Below the pieces are notes generated by a model that saw only the letters and a list, made by a program, of their open reading frames with translations, was not told the origin of the DNA and did not search any database. From Sclerurus mexicanus (taxonomy: Eukaryota; Chordata; Aves; Passeriformes; Furnariidae), in assembly GCA_013396755.1 (NCBI GenBank), contig VWZF01004021.1, forward strand, positions 1,638,630 to 1,702,629: 64,000 bases of DNA, given 5' to 3'. Numbering within the stretch: the first letter of the stretch is position 1; every line of letters begins with the position of its first letter. The position numbers and the translations under genes were made by a program. This document shows positions 11,405-24,646 of the stretch, one piece after another.

Positions 11405-12589
11405 ATATATAATTTTTATTTCAGTTTCTAAACAAAATCTCGCTGCCAACGTGTGGGGTTTGAGGTCAGTGGGACGCACCTGAAATCAGATGGGATCCCA
11501 CGAGTAATGTGCTGCTTGGATTCCCCCATACTAACTGCGATGTTTCCAGCACAGTGATTTTTATTTCGGACATCAAAAGAAATGAACAGCCATTAAAAAA
11601 AAAAAAAGAAAAAAAAAGACACGATGGAAGAAATTCCAAGTCAAGGACGGTGATTTGCTATACAAGATAAAAGAAGGGATGGTGATTTCACCTTTCGAGT
11701 TGCATCTGAACCTCAGTCAATCAGTTCCACAATGAACTCCAGTTTTCCTTGGATTTGCTGTGTATTCTGTGTGATCTTGTGCTTTCCTGCCAACATACCA
11801 GCCACGGGGAGAAAAACTGCTGCTAGAGTATTGCAAAACTGGCTCTATTGTAGTGTTTTTCCGTGAGGGTCAAACAGAGTTTGGGGATTTTACATTTGCC
11901 AGGCTTGGGGGCTGTTTGGACGCTCACCTCGAGAGTGTCACAGAGACTGCTGGAAGAGGCCAGTGCTGTTTTATACGTGTGCCCAAAAAATGGCAAATTG
12001 CAGGGAGGCTGGGTAGACCAAGCCTTCACTTCATTAGTCAGTAAATTACGACAGATGGTTTTAAAATGACTTCAGCAGCGGCCAGGCTTTGTTTTCTGCA
12101 GAGATCCCTGCCATCACCTCAGTCTGAAGACAAAGCAGACAGTGGGTGTTTTATTATTAGCGAGTCTTTGCCGACTTCTACCAGTCAGAGGGAATAAGGA
12201 GGGAGGAAGGTAGGGTGGGGAAATGGCTGTGGAAGAGGCTTATGGAAGATCATCACCTTTGGTTTCTAGGAGACTCACTGTTTTTTGTTAAAGGGCTGTT
12301 GTTTCTGTGCAGCAGCTCCTGCTCCTGTTCCGTGTGGCTTTAAGTGTTCAGGGGACCTATGGTGGGTGGTCACCAGGGGCTATGGCTTTTTTTTGGGTTG
12401 TACTCCTCACGTGAAGGGTTCCCTCCTGCTGCAGAGAGCAGTGTGGTTGCTGTGCCTGTGTGCAGTGCCTCTGCAGGTGGCTGCGCTGGAGGTTGCTGTG
12501 ATACACACGCAGCTCTGCTCGGCCACGCTCCCTTCTTGAAATCCAGGAAACAGCTCAAAGGCCACGAAAACACTTGTTCAGGTGGCAAA
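11405..12589. other. Single-copy non-coding sequence up to gap
   Basis: No gene or repeat family is recognised. An interrupted A-run lies near 11596-11618. The right edge is the N gap at 12590. Confidence 0.55.
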
Positions 12590-12630
12590 NNNNNNNNNNN
12601 NNNNNNNNNNNNNNNNNNNNNNNNNNNNNN
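12590..12630. other. Assembly gap, 41 N
   Basis: The N run is flanked on the right by a C7 run, suggesting the assembly broke at a C-rich homopolymer. Reading frames spanning it are meaningless. Confidence 0.98.
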
Positions 12631-14939
12631 CCCCCCCTCCCAGTTTTGCTCTCTGACTGAATTGAAACGAGGGGCTTGTGGTCAGTTTGCAATGGGTAAG
12701 AATTGCCATTGGCTGCTTTGAGGGGGGGGATTATAGCATGAGAAGCGAAGGCATAGAACATTGCAGCTGCAACGAGCAGGTTGGAGCTGTTGAGGCTGCA
12801 AGAGGATTTATTGGAAGAGTTTGGTGATTTTATCAAGTAAATACCTCTGTCAGACATCCTAAAGATGTGTATTTTCTCATTAGGCAGTACTTGCAGTGCA
12901 TCACGTGAGGTATTTATTATTTTGCTGTATATTGCTCTTTGTCAGGGCTCTGAATTGTGTAAAACATGCTGGGGTAGCACATTCTCCCTGGCTGCTGGAC
13001 TCCCGTTATCCCGACAGTATTAGCTGGGCTGTATCTGTTTCTCCAGAAGGCATCCAGGAGACATGGAACTGTATTAAAACATTTAAATGTCCAACCCCAA
13101 TGTACGTATTTTGGTTATCAGAGAAGCTTTCAGCTATAAAAGGAGAATTAATGTAATTAAACAAAAATGCAGTGTTAAGATAATAGAGAAACCTGCCGGG
13201 AATGCAGCAGGATGTGAAGACAACCTCTGCCCGGGGCAGTGACGTAGTGTGATTGTGGCTAGGACTTAGTTTGTACTTTCAAGAAGAAATAAATCCTGAA
13301 TGTGGCTACAGAGCTGCCAGGGAAATGGAAATGAAGGGGCGCTGGAACAGTTTCCGCAGGCTCTGGCAATAAACAGTAAGAGGGTTAGAGAAATTACGAA
13401 TAAGTCCAATATCTTACTGCAAGTTCAAGGACACAGAAGGGGGAGAGGGGCATGGCAGAAGATCCAGCACGCCTGGAGGTCCCAGCTTTGCTCAAGAGCT
13501 TAAAATAGTCGAGATCCACTCAGCTCCTTCTCTTTTACAATCCACAGAGGTCTCACTGCAGGAGGTTTTGAGCCTCACCCATTTCATAGTTTGGTTGATT
13601 CCCGTACATGAAATGATTAGGAATATAAGCTGATGCTGTCTACATCCATCTGGAGAGTAACAGAGGTGGGATTTTTACTTTTGGGAAGTATCCTCATGAG
13701 TCAGCTCCGTTTCAGCCTGTGCCTCTAATGTTTTTATCAAAGAGCTTCACATAGGAGACAGAGCTTTGGCATCCCAGAGACGTTTGTTACGGTTTTAGGC
13801 AGCTGATAGCAGGATAATGTGTGTGCAGCAAAGATTTTCAGATAGGTGTCAGGGAAATACAGGGACAGACTGAGTTGTTAAAGAAGCAGAATTAGTCCAA
13901 GTCTCCTCTTCATAAACCTCTCAGCAGGGCTGTCATTCAGAATGACAGTCTAAAGCAAACCTTTCTCTGAGGACAGGAGGGAAACCAAACTGCATTTTCC
14001 TAGTGAGATCATCATCTCCTTGGTGAATCTGGGAAGACTTGTTGCAGTTCCACATTTTGGGAGGCAAAGATTTCAAAACACAGCCTTTTTACTCCCTGTG
14101 GCTTGACAGCCTTGCCACACATCGTTGTGTTTTTCCAGTTTGGACTCAGGAAGACTAAAATAAACCAAAATAAGGCTGGAGAACGAGGACATTGTTTTTC
14201 CTTTTTGGTTTTTTGGCCTGTTCTCTCCCAGAGGCATTTACATATTCTGTAGAATGGCAGGTGGTATCAGAGAACTAAAGTTATTTCAACTTCAAACAAC
14301 TAAAGGCCTTTCTGTGCAAACCTGTGCGGCTGTAGTGAGCAGGTAGCTGCCTCTGAAAGGCACTTGAGCATTACAGAAGGGTTACTTTATGATGGATTTC
14401 TTCAGACCAAATTTTCCCCCCAAAGAGACTGTTAAAAAACTTGAACCCAAAACATGCCAAGGTTTACATGAAATGCTGGAAACAAGTGAAAAGCAAAGCA
14501 GGACAACATCAAGGTTCCCTCTACATGTCTGTAAATGAATGCTCACAAATCCCAGTGAGTGGCCAGATGTGCTGTCCCAGAGGTGAATCCCTGCAGTTGG
14601 ACTCCAAGTTTTGAACCCATCAAAGCCTGAGAAAAGAAGTTTCAAACTGTCTTTGATTAAACTGGCTTCAGAATTATAAATAAGCAATTATACAGATTGG
14701 AAACACATGGCACCGGGTTACCCATTCGGGGTAAACTGGCACAGCTCCACAAAAGCGATGGTTCTGCACCCTTGGACACCAGAAGACAACGTGCCCGTGG
14801 TGTTTGCCCCCCGTGACACCCTTGCCATGGTGTGAAGGCTCTGCCAATGCTGTGCCTCTGCTCGGAGGCATGGGATCCGTGGGAAGAAAATTGCAGCTGG
14901 GACTTTTATTATCACCTCACCACAACCTCTATTTCTATG
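12631..14939. other. Single-copy non-coding sequence
   Basis: I see nothing beyond unique sequence. A small perfect inverted repeat with 8-base arms and a 3-base loop (ctgtcattcagaatgacag) lies at 13930-13948. Confidence 0.55.
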
Positions 14940-16030
14940 ATTCATATTGCTTTAAGAGATTAGTTTTCTTTACCGTTTAACCTTCCCCAATATTGCTGCC
15001 TGAACCAAATTTATGTCTTGGATAAAGCTATGTCCTCTTTTTATTGAATCCAGGTACTTTTCATAATGAAAGTAAGGTCATGTGATCTTTGATTGCGGTA
15101 CTTTAAATTCCTTATTGAAAATGTGTATTATATATTTTTACGACATTAATTAAATGTCTCAAAATAAATGATGACATAAAAAATAATTAATGTCTCTGGC
15201 TCATTATCTCTTCGGATTTGATTTGTGCTCGGAGCTGGAAATTCATCTGATCCATATAGATTTAGATATTTCAGAGCACTGCCTCATGGCAAAATTTAGG
15301 ACTGCGGGGAGATTTCATGAGTATGGTACTGTACTTTTTTATTTGCTTGCAAGTTCCTTGGCTAAATTGCATTCTTGTCTGTACAGGATGTTATTCCACC
15401 TTCATCACCAGAGAGTATCTGAGTACCTTCCAGCTAAGCATTATGTGATCCAGCTGACATCTGCCATGCTCATTCTCTCTTTCATCCTTACCCCAACGTG
15501 TGCGTGTTTTGTTGTTGGGTTTAGATCTACGTGCTGCCATGTGTCAGTGTTCCAGAAAGTTATGTGTGCATCAAACACTCTTCTAAATAACTTTCATATT
15601 GATCCTGCAAGACCCCTCTGGTTTATGGCCTGAGATTCTGAAAACTGAACTGGAGGTATGAAACTATTCTAATCTTGCAATACAGAAATAATTATAAAAT
15701 CCATCAGGATTTCATTATCTCTATGTATATTTTTATCTTATTCCAGCATCTTGGAGATCTTTAACCACAAATTAGACCATTTGTACTAGAAGCTGTACAG
15801 TCCGTGCTTTGAAATCGTTTACAATCTAATTATAAGACAACAGATCTTGTCTTTTGATACATTAAACCATCTTAATATAGAAAAATGATGCAATTGACCA
15901 TTAAATCTAATAGAGAATTTCTGAATGTCAGCAGAATTAGATTTCTCTAAGTCTTGCAAATATTTCCTATATGGATATTATTATTAATATTAATATTGTT
16001 TTTATTATTCTTCAAAATAATAACGTGCTG
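14940..16030. promoter_or_regulatory. Candidate conserved AT-rich regulatory block
   Basis: About 1.1 kb of AT-rich, repeat-free sequence carries many ATTA/TAAT and TTAATTA cores (for example around 15146-15190) and a tattattaatattaatatt patch near 15977-15997. It has no CR1 and very few CpGs. A 147-codon frame at 15190-15633 has no domain I recognise. The texture resembles vertebrate conserved non-coding elements, but this is inference without alignment. Confidence 0.28.
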
Positions 16031-16224
16031 TGCATACACTGCCCAAAAGGTGTTTAAAAACCCTTTCTGGTGCACAGCAGGGAGTTGAGGAGCCATTCAG
16101 ATTCCTGTTCAAACCCTGCTTAGGGCTTCTTGAAAGAAACCATCTGATGGTATTTCAGGGGAATATGGAAGCACTTGAAAGACAAGTCCAGTGTTAGGGG
16201 ACGATTGACATTTATTGACTTCCT

Positions 16225-16238
16225 GCACCATCTAGTGG
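16225..16238 (-). promoter_or_regulatory. CTCF-core-like motif, one mismatch
   Basis: The plus strand reads gcaccatctagtgg. The minus strand, ccactagatggtgc, fits the CTCF core CCASYAGRKGGCRS except T for C at position 12. A single degenerate motif is weak evidence. Confidence 0.3.
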
Positions 16239-16849
16239 GGATTAAAATTAATTGCTCTCATTTTATGAATCCTCTAAGCTGTTCAGGATGCCCGTGGCTT
16301 CCTCTCCCAGCACTGGAAGGGCACTGGAGGAGCCAGTTCTTATCATCCTTTGCACAAGGAGACCAGGCTGCGTTGGGATCACCAGTGCCACCCAACTCAG
16401 AGAGTAACTCTTGCATCCGGACACACACAGGGGTCAATCCACCTAAACTGAGACCAGAAGGACCACTGGGAAGGGCAGACCCCAAGGACTGTTACTGGTG
16501 TGTCACTGAGCTGTGGGCGTGTGCGGGACTGTGGATTCAGACAGCTCTTCTGGCCATGGGAGGCAGAAAGGACAATGAAGACCTAAAGAAAATTCTGTTC
16601 TCAGTTCTGGTGGACTCACATTGTGGTTGGGGCGTTGGGGTGAATTCCAAGAGAACCGAGTGTGATTCCTCCCTCTTTCTCATGACCTGCTTGGATTTAA
16701 GCTCTGACACTGTCCTGAGTGTGTGGGACTTAGGAATAAAACTTTTCATCAAATATTAAGGTTTTCAGGTTGCTCTGCAAACCACAGAGGAGGAGCCAAG
16801 ATCTGATCCTGCACGTGGAGCAAAATCCACTGCTGTAACGTTAATAGAA

Positions 16850-17120
16850 GGCATTTCCTTGACCATAATTTGCTTAATTATCACTGAAAAGGATGACATT
16901 AGGTGATTAAACTCCTAATTTTCTGCCCAGGAAACAGGAGCAGCTTTTTCTGTTGCTGGGCAACACAGATACGCTTTGAAATTTGGTTAAAGTAGGGAGA
17001 GATAAACATTTTCAAATAGACATGATATGCTGACAGAAGCAATACTAATTGCTATAAACAGCCAGGAGGCTGGAAAATCCCACCTACACAATATAGTTTA
17101 TGAATTAAAAAATTCCTAAG
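16850..17120. promoter_or_regulatory. Candidate non-coding regulatory block with X-box
   Basis: This AT-rich unique sequence has several TTAAT/ATTAT cores. At 16952-16964, gttgctgggcaac is an imperfect palindrome resembling an RFX X-box with a one-base spacer. No repeat or exon is seen. Confidence 0.22.
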
Positions 17121-18749
17121 GCTAACTGCAAGGGAGGAATATAAAGGAAAGTTTGGAAAAGTGGAGAGAGAGTTCTCTTCCCCTGAGAAAGAACACTAAC
17201 TGTTTCCATATGATTGTGTTTGTTATTCCTGGTGCTCTCCTTGCTCAGTCCAAACATTGCCCTTCCCTTTTTAGAGTCTGTTTGCTGGCCCCGGTCATGT
17301 CGTCATTACAGCAGTAAAGGAATCACACTCTGCTGGGAAATCGGTGCATCACAGGCTGGAAATTCGTCTGTGGAAAATGTTCCTCACCGCAGGATTTCTC
17401 CCCTTCCACGCCAGGGCTTATCTTGACCTTATTTCTCGAGGGATAGGGGTGAAGTGGATTTGAAACAGCTTGACAAATGTTCCTTTAGGTTTACTTCAAC
17501 AGAGTCCCAAGGAGTTGGTGGATCCGCAAGGAGCTGGGCCCTGCAGAGGCATCTGCTGAGGATCTTTCTCCTCCTGCAGAAGGTGCCAGCAGTCCCTGTG
17601 GGTTGTAGTGGTGACATGGACTGCGGGAGCCTTTCCTGGCTGTGCTCAGCTCTGTAGCATGACAGAAACCAGAAAGGATAAAGGACTGCACGTGGCGTCT
17701 GCCTTGTTTTCTCCCTGTGAGTGCAGGATTCCTGGTTTTCCACATGAGTTTCACACTGGCACGACGTCACTCGGTCATTGCTGCAACATCCCGTGCTGTT
17801 TCCCAGTTTGGTGTGGCAGAATTTCATATGCCTTTGTTGCAGGTTTTTCTGGGTTTTTTTTTGTTTTGTTTTCTTTGCCTTTTAGTTTGACACTGCCTAT
17901 CACTGACACCTACTCTGCTGCTTTGTCTGAGAGTTTGGAAGGATCTCTGTGGCCTTTCACTGATCTTGATGTGAAAGGCCACTGGTGTGTAAATTGTGTT
18001 ACTGAACCACAGAAAATGCACTGTTGCCCTTCAAACACAAACGGTGGAACTGTTTTAAAATAGTGTTTTCTTTAAAAGCCCACACTGCAACACATCAGAG
18101 CAAGTTTCTCCCTAAAAGATGCTTCTGCTTTATCACCACGGCATTTTTCAGCTCAAAATAATTTTTAAGCTGATTGAGAAAGTCTCATTTCTCACCTCCC
18201 CCAGAAGGCAAAGGGCCCCCCACCACAGCAGCGTGATGTGGCATTTGCTGGTGGTTGGGATGCTGGAGCTACAAGAGATGATGTTGGACCACCTGTCTCA
18301 GGGGTCCCATCAATAGAACCCAATCCCAGCTGTCTGTTAACACCCCCCTGCCTGGTGAGCACACCAAGCTCCCTGGTCTAAATAGTCCTCAAGTGTGTCA
18401 GAAGCTGTCTAGCAAAGCATCTTCCTAGGATAAAGAATCCAGTTGTCATAAGCATTTGTGAATACTCATGTTTAGAGTTACTAAGAAGAAAAAAAAGGAA
18501 TGTCAGCAATTTTGGATGAATGTTACATTGAATTAGTTGTTTGGGGCTTTTTTTCCTTTTCAGCTTTTTTTGTGGTAAATTTTGCCAAAACATGGTTTAA
18601 TTGTGTGCATTACTTTGACGGATCTGGCAGAATTGCAAACAGAAATGATTGCAGATGCACATAAAAATGGAAATTCTATGAATATGCCTCTTAAAAATCT
18701 GGCTTTGAGGACTTGGATTACTTTTAATTAATTGATTGACCTCCTTTGA

Positions 18750-18940
18750 GGGATCACAGACTCACAGACTGATTTGGCTTGGAAGGGACCTTAAAGACCA
18801 TTTCTTTCCAACCCCCTGCCATGGGCAGGGACACCTTCCACTATCCCAGGTTGCTCCAAACCCCATCCAACCTGGCCCTGAACACCTCCAGGGGTGGGGC
18901 AGCCACAGCTTCTCTGTGTGTTTGTGCCAAACTCTCACAT
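18750..18940 (-). mobile_element. CR1 LINE 3' fragment (about 190 bases)
   Basis: Read on minus, it starts at the CR1 3' end (plus: 'cacagactgatttggcttgg') and continues through 'catgggcagggacacctt', 'ccaacctggccctgaacac' and 'cagccacagcttctctg'. It decays after about 18935. Confidence 0.93.
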
Positions 18941-21900
18941 ATTTCTGCTGCTGAGACTGCTGACCACAAGGAGAGCCGAGCTTTATCACCTACTCATTGA
19001 TCCCAGTAAGCACTAGAACCACTTTCTAACCCCCAAGTAAATAAATATTCAAGATCCTCAGCCTGCTCTCTTTATACTTCGTGCTTGGACTTGGGAGGTT
19101 TCTTGGCTTTGTTATTTTTTGCTTTCCAGAGTAAGATTGTCTGTGTAGCCTTAATGTATCTGTCCAGCAAATACCTACAGACTGTGCTTTCTTTGCTTCT
19201 CATTTTGATTCTGATCATAAGCACAGAACAAAAGCTGTTCTGGAACTTAGATGGGTGTTAATAACTAATGGGACCCCAACAAATCGCCTGGAATACAAAG
19301 GTGGGTCAGATGAATGGTTTGTATATAAGTAACTCCCGGCGAACCATCAGGTGGGAATTAAAATTTAATTTAGAATGTACTATCACTGCTGCAGTGGTGG
19401 TGGTGGTGATTTACTTGATTGACTGCTGGTTTCTTTCACCTTTGCGAGCCTTAGGTTTTTACTGTCTGAGGAAATTAAGGCTGAATTGCAGCAGGAAATT
19501 CCTTGTACCCAGGTGTTTCTGGTTATCCGATGAATAACTCGGCTGGTGGGGAGGCGAGGATTAGGATGGGATGGTTCGGAATCCAAATGATTCTCACTGC
19601 TGAGTACCACACATTGACATTCTGTCAGCTTCTCCATTTGCTCTCAGCCAAGGGTGGGAAAATCCTACTGAGCTGGGCAGCAGGTCCAGCCAGCAGAAAT
19701 AACGTCACTGTTCTTCCTCAATACTAAGGGTGGGAAACCAGTTCTATTATTGTCCTGATTTAATGCACTGAATTAAAAAAAACCACTGCTGAATTCTGTT
19801 GGGTCGTGATTTGAGTTGCCTTAATAATGCAGTCGCCTACTTTACTGCTCCTGTTCTCCAGCCTGACTTTGTGCTAATTTTCTTTCCCAGATGAAGGCAC
19901 AACAGACCCAACCTCAGGTCCACTGATGTGCTGGGAGATGGATCAGGCTGGAAGGTCTCCTAATGGCTGACCTGCTCTTTTGTGAATGAAGACAATCAAA
20001 AGCAGTGCTAATTCAGGGACCGATGACCCTGTGCTGAACCGTGGGGGTGGTGAGAGGCTTCATAATTCAAGAACGTAGGTGACCCGAGAAACAAACACAC
20101 CTGGATGGAAGTGGTGCTTCCTCACCTTAAAATTCAAGGTGCTATGGGCATGCCATGCAGTGGCAGGCCAGCTTGATTGGCATGGAAAATACACACTGAC
20201 TTTCCTTCCCTGCCAGGCTCTGGGAATGCAGCTCGCCCAGTGCCCTGGTGATGTGATGGATCTGCCCTGTTAGCCAGTGCCATGGCAGCTGTGACCTCGT
20301 GGCCAGTCCCTGGGGTATGCAAGGCTTACCCAGACCCAAAATTTGCTGTCTGCCCTGGGCTCAGAAGCCTCTGTACTACGAGACCTTGGTCAAGAGATCC
20401 CTCAACAAGAGCTGAATAATCATGAATAAATCTGGAGGCTCAATGCACTTCTCAAAATGTAAATTATGCTCCATTCCCACTTCAGCTACTCAGGAGGAAT
20501 AAAGGGATTAAAAGAGGCAGGAATGCCCTTTGCTTTGCCCTAGCTGAGGAGCCCGTAATTCCAGCTGGCTCTGCCGTGATGGGCAGGCTGGCAGCCAGTC
20601 TGGGAGAGAAACAGAGTGAGTGAGTGAATCATTTCCCCAAAGCTCTAATTCCTGCAGCCCCCTGGGCTCGGTTGCATTGTCAAAGTGAACTGGATGGAAA
20701 CAGGATCATTTCCCTCAAGCAGTCATTAAGGAAAACGACTTCAGATCATTCAGGGTTTCAGGTAGTGCTGCAGCAGCCTAATGGAGTGATAACCAGTTAC
20801 ATCTTCCTGGACTGTATCAGCAAACACAACCTGAGTTTTGTAAAACACCAAAGGTATCAGCTCTCCTCCAAACTGCAAATGCAATAGAGTAAATCTGTGC
20901 AAACCATCTTTGGTGCCAAATGGAAATGTAATTTGCAGGCGTGTCTCAGCAGAGAAAGTCCTTTCCTAGAGCAGAAGAAATCCAAGCAGCCACATGGAAA
21001 TACTTTAATTTCAGCAGTAACCAGCGGAGGAGATGGCTGCTGCAGATCATGGAAGCCAGGTAATTTAGCTCTGTACTTTAAACATGTGCAGCGCCAAGAA
21101 ATATTAGGAGATGTGGAATGTTTAATGCAGCCCTGCACCTTCAGTGCTGCAGAGTCAGGAGGGGAACCAGAGCAAAGCTCCCACCGAGCTGATTGATACC
21201 TTCATGGAGCCGCAGCACGGTATTCCAGCTGGGAGCTGGCTTTGAAGAACCTGAGCTCCGCTCTTTGCCTCTTAGTCAGGAGATATAAAATGAGCCTGGA
21301 TGTTGCCACCTTCTCCAGGGAGTGATTCTGACAGTCAGCAACCTGTGTCTGCCAGGGGGTCAGGCATGGAGCCCATGCCCCCTTCCAGTCTCCAGCCCTC
21401 CAAACCTGTGAATCCAAATAGCTCCAGGGTAGGTGGATTTTTCCACCCTGTTCCAGGTCTAATTTCTCTTTCAAACTAGTACCATATATCTTTCCCCACC
21501 TCCCACTTGTCACTTTATGGCTTGCTGGATCTATTTCCTTTAATGCTTGAAAATATACAGTTAAAATCACCTTAAAATTTACTAATATGCCTTTTTATTT
21601 GAAAGGCTTATTTCCCTGAAAGGCTTTCCCAGTCTTATTTGAGGGCATGCTCTCTAATATTAAACATTTTTTTGTTAAAAATGGGTGCACATCTGTTTGA
21701 TATTTAACTCGAAACAAATGGTGAGAGTGGAGAACATAAGCAAAATTACGCTTCAGATAGCTATAAAAGGTCATTTTTGCTTTAAACTACAAAGGATGAA
21801 TGGGGCATATGACACACATAATAAAGGCAGAGATAGGTTTAAAATGCCCTCAGGCTACTCTGAGGTCAGCTGCTAGCTTACAAAAAAAGGCACATTTTGG

Positions 21901-24616
21901 CCCTCTCTTTTTGCCACCCAAAAGTGTGGAGCAGCAAGCTGGGATCTGTCCCTCAATCTCTGTCTTAAAACCCATCACATTTTTCTCTATCATTTTCCCA
22001 AGGGATACTGAACTCTTAAGCCTACTAATTAAACAGTTGGCTCCAAACTAACCCCCCTCTCCTCCTGGCTGAAAATTGAAGAAGAGTTTAGGTTGTCATG
22101 CTGGAGAATCCCTTGCTTGGGCTCTGCTGTATGATGAGAAACTTCTCAGTGTCAGACATTTAGATGATGGGCAACAAATGTGTGTGGTGTGGGCAAGAGG
22201 GTTTCTGCCTGAGATGCTGAAAGCAAACAAAACTTGGTCTCCCTACAGCGGTGCCAGTGCAGCAGCACTGGGCTGACTGGGTTTGCTTTGGGTTGCACAT
22301 TTAGCCTGTGCCGGGCTTTTTGGTCAGGGCTCGGTTTGAAAACTGCCAAGCACTGCCCGTGAATTTTGAAGGGGAAATGAAGCGGGAAATGGGCCATTTC
22401 TCATTTAGAGCTGGCACAGGACCAAACCAATGGGAGCAGATGAGATTTCCAATAAAACCTTCCTGAAAGGCAAAGGAGTGGAGAGACAAGATGCTGGTTG
22501 TAATCTGGCTCCAGCCATCTGCTCCAGAAGCGCTGGAAGGGCAGGGCAGGGCATGACTAGCACCTTGTCCATAAAAGGGAGATGGAAACATCAGCTCAGG
22601 TGGCTTTTGCATCTGCCAGAACATCTTTTCTGCTATTAAAGACAGATTAGGGAAGAAATATGGAACAAGAAGGTCAGAACCTTACATGTAGCCCTCCAAG
22701 GCTTGTTTGAAGCCTTATACTTATTTCTGTACTGAAGGGGCAAAATTAGAGTCTTACTGTTTCTTTGTAAAGTAATGCAACCTTTCAGTTGATTTTCCCC
22801 TTCTTTCCCACAAAACACAAGTGGGTCCTTTATCCTGGTGGAGTTATTTAAAGCTGATTAAATCCTATTGGCAAATCATGGGGTATTTCTAAATTTTAGG
22901 CATGGGATATTTGTCTCGTTTATCATCACATTTAAAGCATGTGGAGCAGAAACTCAGTGCATTTTCTGATTATTCCTGAGCTTTGTACTCCAATCTGTAA
23001 TCACTAGAAAGCAAATTGTCCATAGCTCCATCCTGTAATATAGAGGTTATTAATGGGAACCAGGTATCCTCCTTCAAAGGAACAGCACCATCAAGAATCA
23101 TATCTCTTTCTCATGTCCTAGAAAACATTTCACAGCTTTAATGATTACTCAAAGCGGGGGAGGGGGGTGAAAATCTGGACAATAAATTCAGGGGCTAGCT
23201 CAGTTACAGAGAGGTACAAACACATCCCCTGGCTGGAATCCCTCCTATTAAAGCCTGATAAGCTGTGCTTTATCATAGCAGGCACACGAGTTTCCAGCTG
23301 CCAACACAAGGGCACGCTGGCAAACAGCCGACCCAGCTGCTGTGGTGACAGTGCCATTGTAAACTTTTATTTTTTATGCTCAGCGTGTATTGAGAGTGAT
23401 CCCTTTGTTCCATATGGCTTCCATATAGTGACACTGCATCCTGTGTAGGAGAGGTCAAGGAGTGGATTATCAGCAAGTGTTTCAAGTCAAGAATGAAGGG
23501 AGCTGGCAGGGCAAATCCGCACAAAGCCTGTTCTGTGCTTCTCCTCAGCACGGTGACCTCTGGGTTTTGGTGTCTCTGTGTTCCCCCCTTGTCCCTCCAT
23601 GTGTGAGCACGGCCCTGGCTAACGTGTTAGCACAGCATTTCTTCCCTGGAAGGTTTTTAGAGGCAGAAGGAGAACAAAAGCAACCCTGAAAGCCTGGCTG
23701 AAATGTTTAGCTGTAAGCAGGGAGGCCAGGAGCAGGGAGGGAGCAGCGCAGGGAAGGATGTGCTCCCATCCCCACCCCAGCCTCCTGCCCCACTGCCCAG
23801 CACCCTTGGAGCCAGGCATTGGAGATGGGCGTCACATTTGCTCACTTACAGTCAACTGGGACCTCCCCAGTCAGCCAGGACTGATAAATGATGGAAAGTG
23901 GCTCGGTACCCTTGGGTGGGTCCCATCTGGCCCCATGGACCTGCATGTGTGTGTAAGCGGTGGGACAGGTCACTGCCCATTTCCTACACTGGTAGGTATG
24001 CAAAATTCATAACTGCATTTTAATAACTCCTGACCTGCAAGGCCTGAGCGATTGTAAACCTCACAGAATCGTTCCTGGCCAAGTAAAAATTATATTCCAT
24101 TTGAACATTCCTCATCTAATATCCCCACTGCAGGCAGCACTGAAAGAAAAGCAGTGTTAGCACGGCTGTTCTCTGGTACCTAATGAGTTGGCTTTGGCTG
24201 GGGATCAGGAGCTTTTGGCGGCTGTAGGTTACACTGACCACTCACAGGCTTTAGACATTCTGGACTGTAGCTTGTTGTTTAATGATGTAAAGTTAAATTG
24301 GGGCCGAGGGGAGGGTAATCAGCTGGTTATTACAGCCATGCTGGAGAAAGTGCACGCAAACCCTGCACTCAGTGCCAGGGGAAAACTGGGCTGGTGTGGG
24401 GTTGGGGACATGGGACAGCAGCCAAGGGGCAAGGACCAAGCCTTTGGCATGACACACAGTGCTGGATGCTTCAGGGATGCTTTTGGGAAAACGCACCTTG
24501 ACACCCTCCCTCCTCACCCTCGCATCATCCATCAACAGGAAAATAATTTCTCCTTCAGTCTGAGAGCCCTGTAAGTTTGTGAAAAAGGATTTCCAAAGAC
24601 ACATCAGCTCTTGGAT

Positions 24617-24646
24617 GGGAGCCTGGGGGGGACGGGCGAGGAGGGG
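24617..24646 (+). other. Potential G-quadruplex motif
   Basis: Four G-runs of three or more (24617-24619, 24625-24631, 24634-24636, 24643-24646) are separated by loops of 5, 2 and 6 bases, meeting the usual G3+ N1-7 pattern. Confidence 0.6.

Larger units (their letters stand above)
16031..18749. other. Single-copy non-coding sequence
   Basis: This stretch holds a 194-codon frame at 16175-16759 with no recognisable domain, a CTCF-like motif at 16225-16238 and an X-box-like motif at 16952-16964. Nothing else is recognised. Confidence 0.5.

Noticed and set aside
12344..12857. Frames spanning the 41-N gap
   Set aside because: The unknown bases make the reading frame arbitrary.
13930..13948. Inverted repeat with 8-base arms as a hairpin RNA or terminator
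   Set aside because: It is too short for a microRNA precursor, and intrinsic terminators are not relevant in a vertebrate genome.
16150..16765. Possible solo retroviral LTR, with AATAAA near its right end and a long open frame
   Set aside because: I found no TATA box, no TG...CA ends, no target-site duplication and no second copy in the window.
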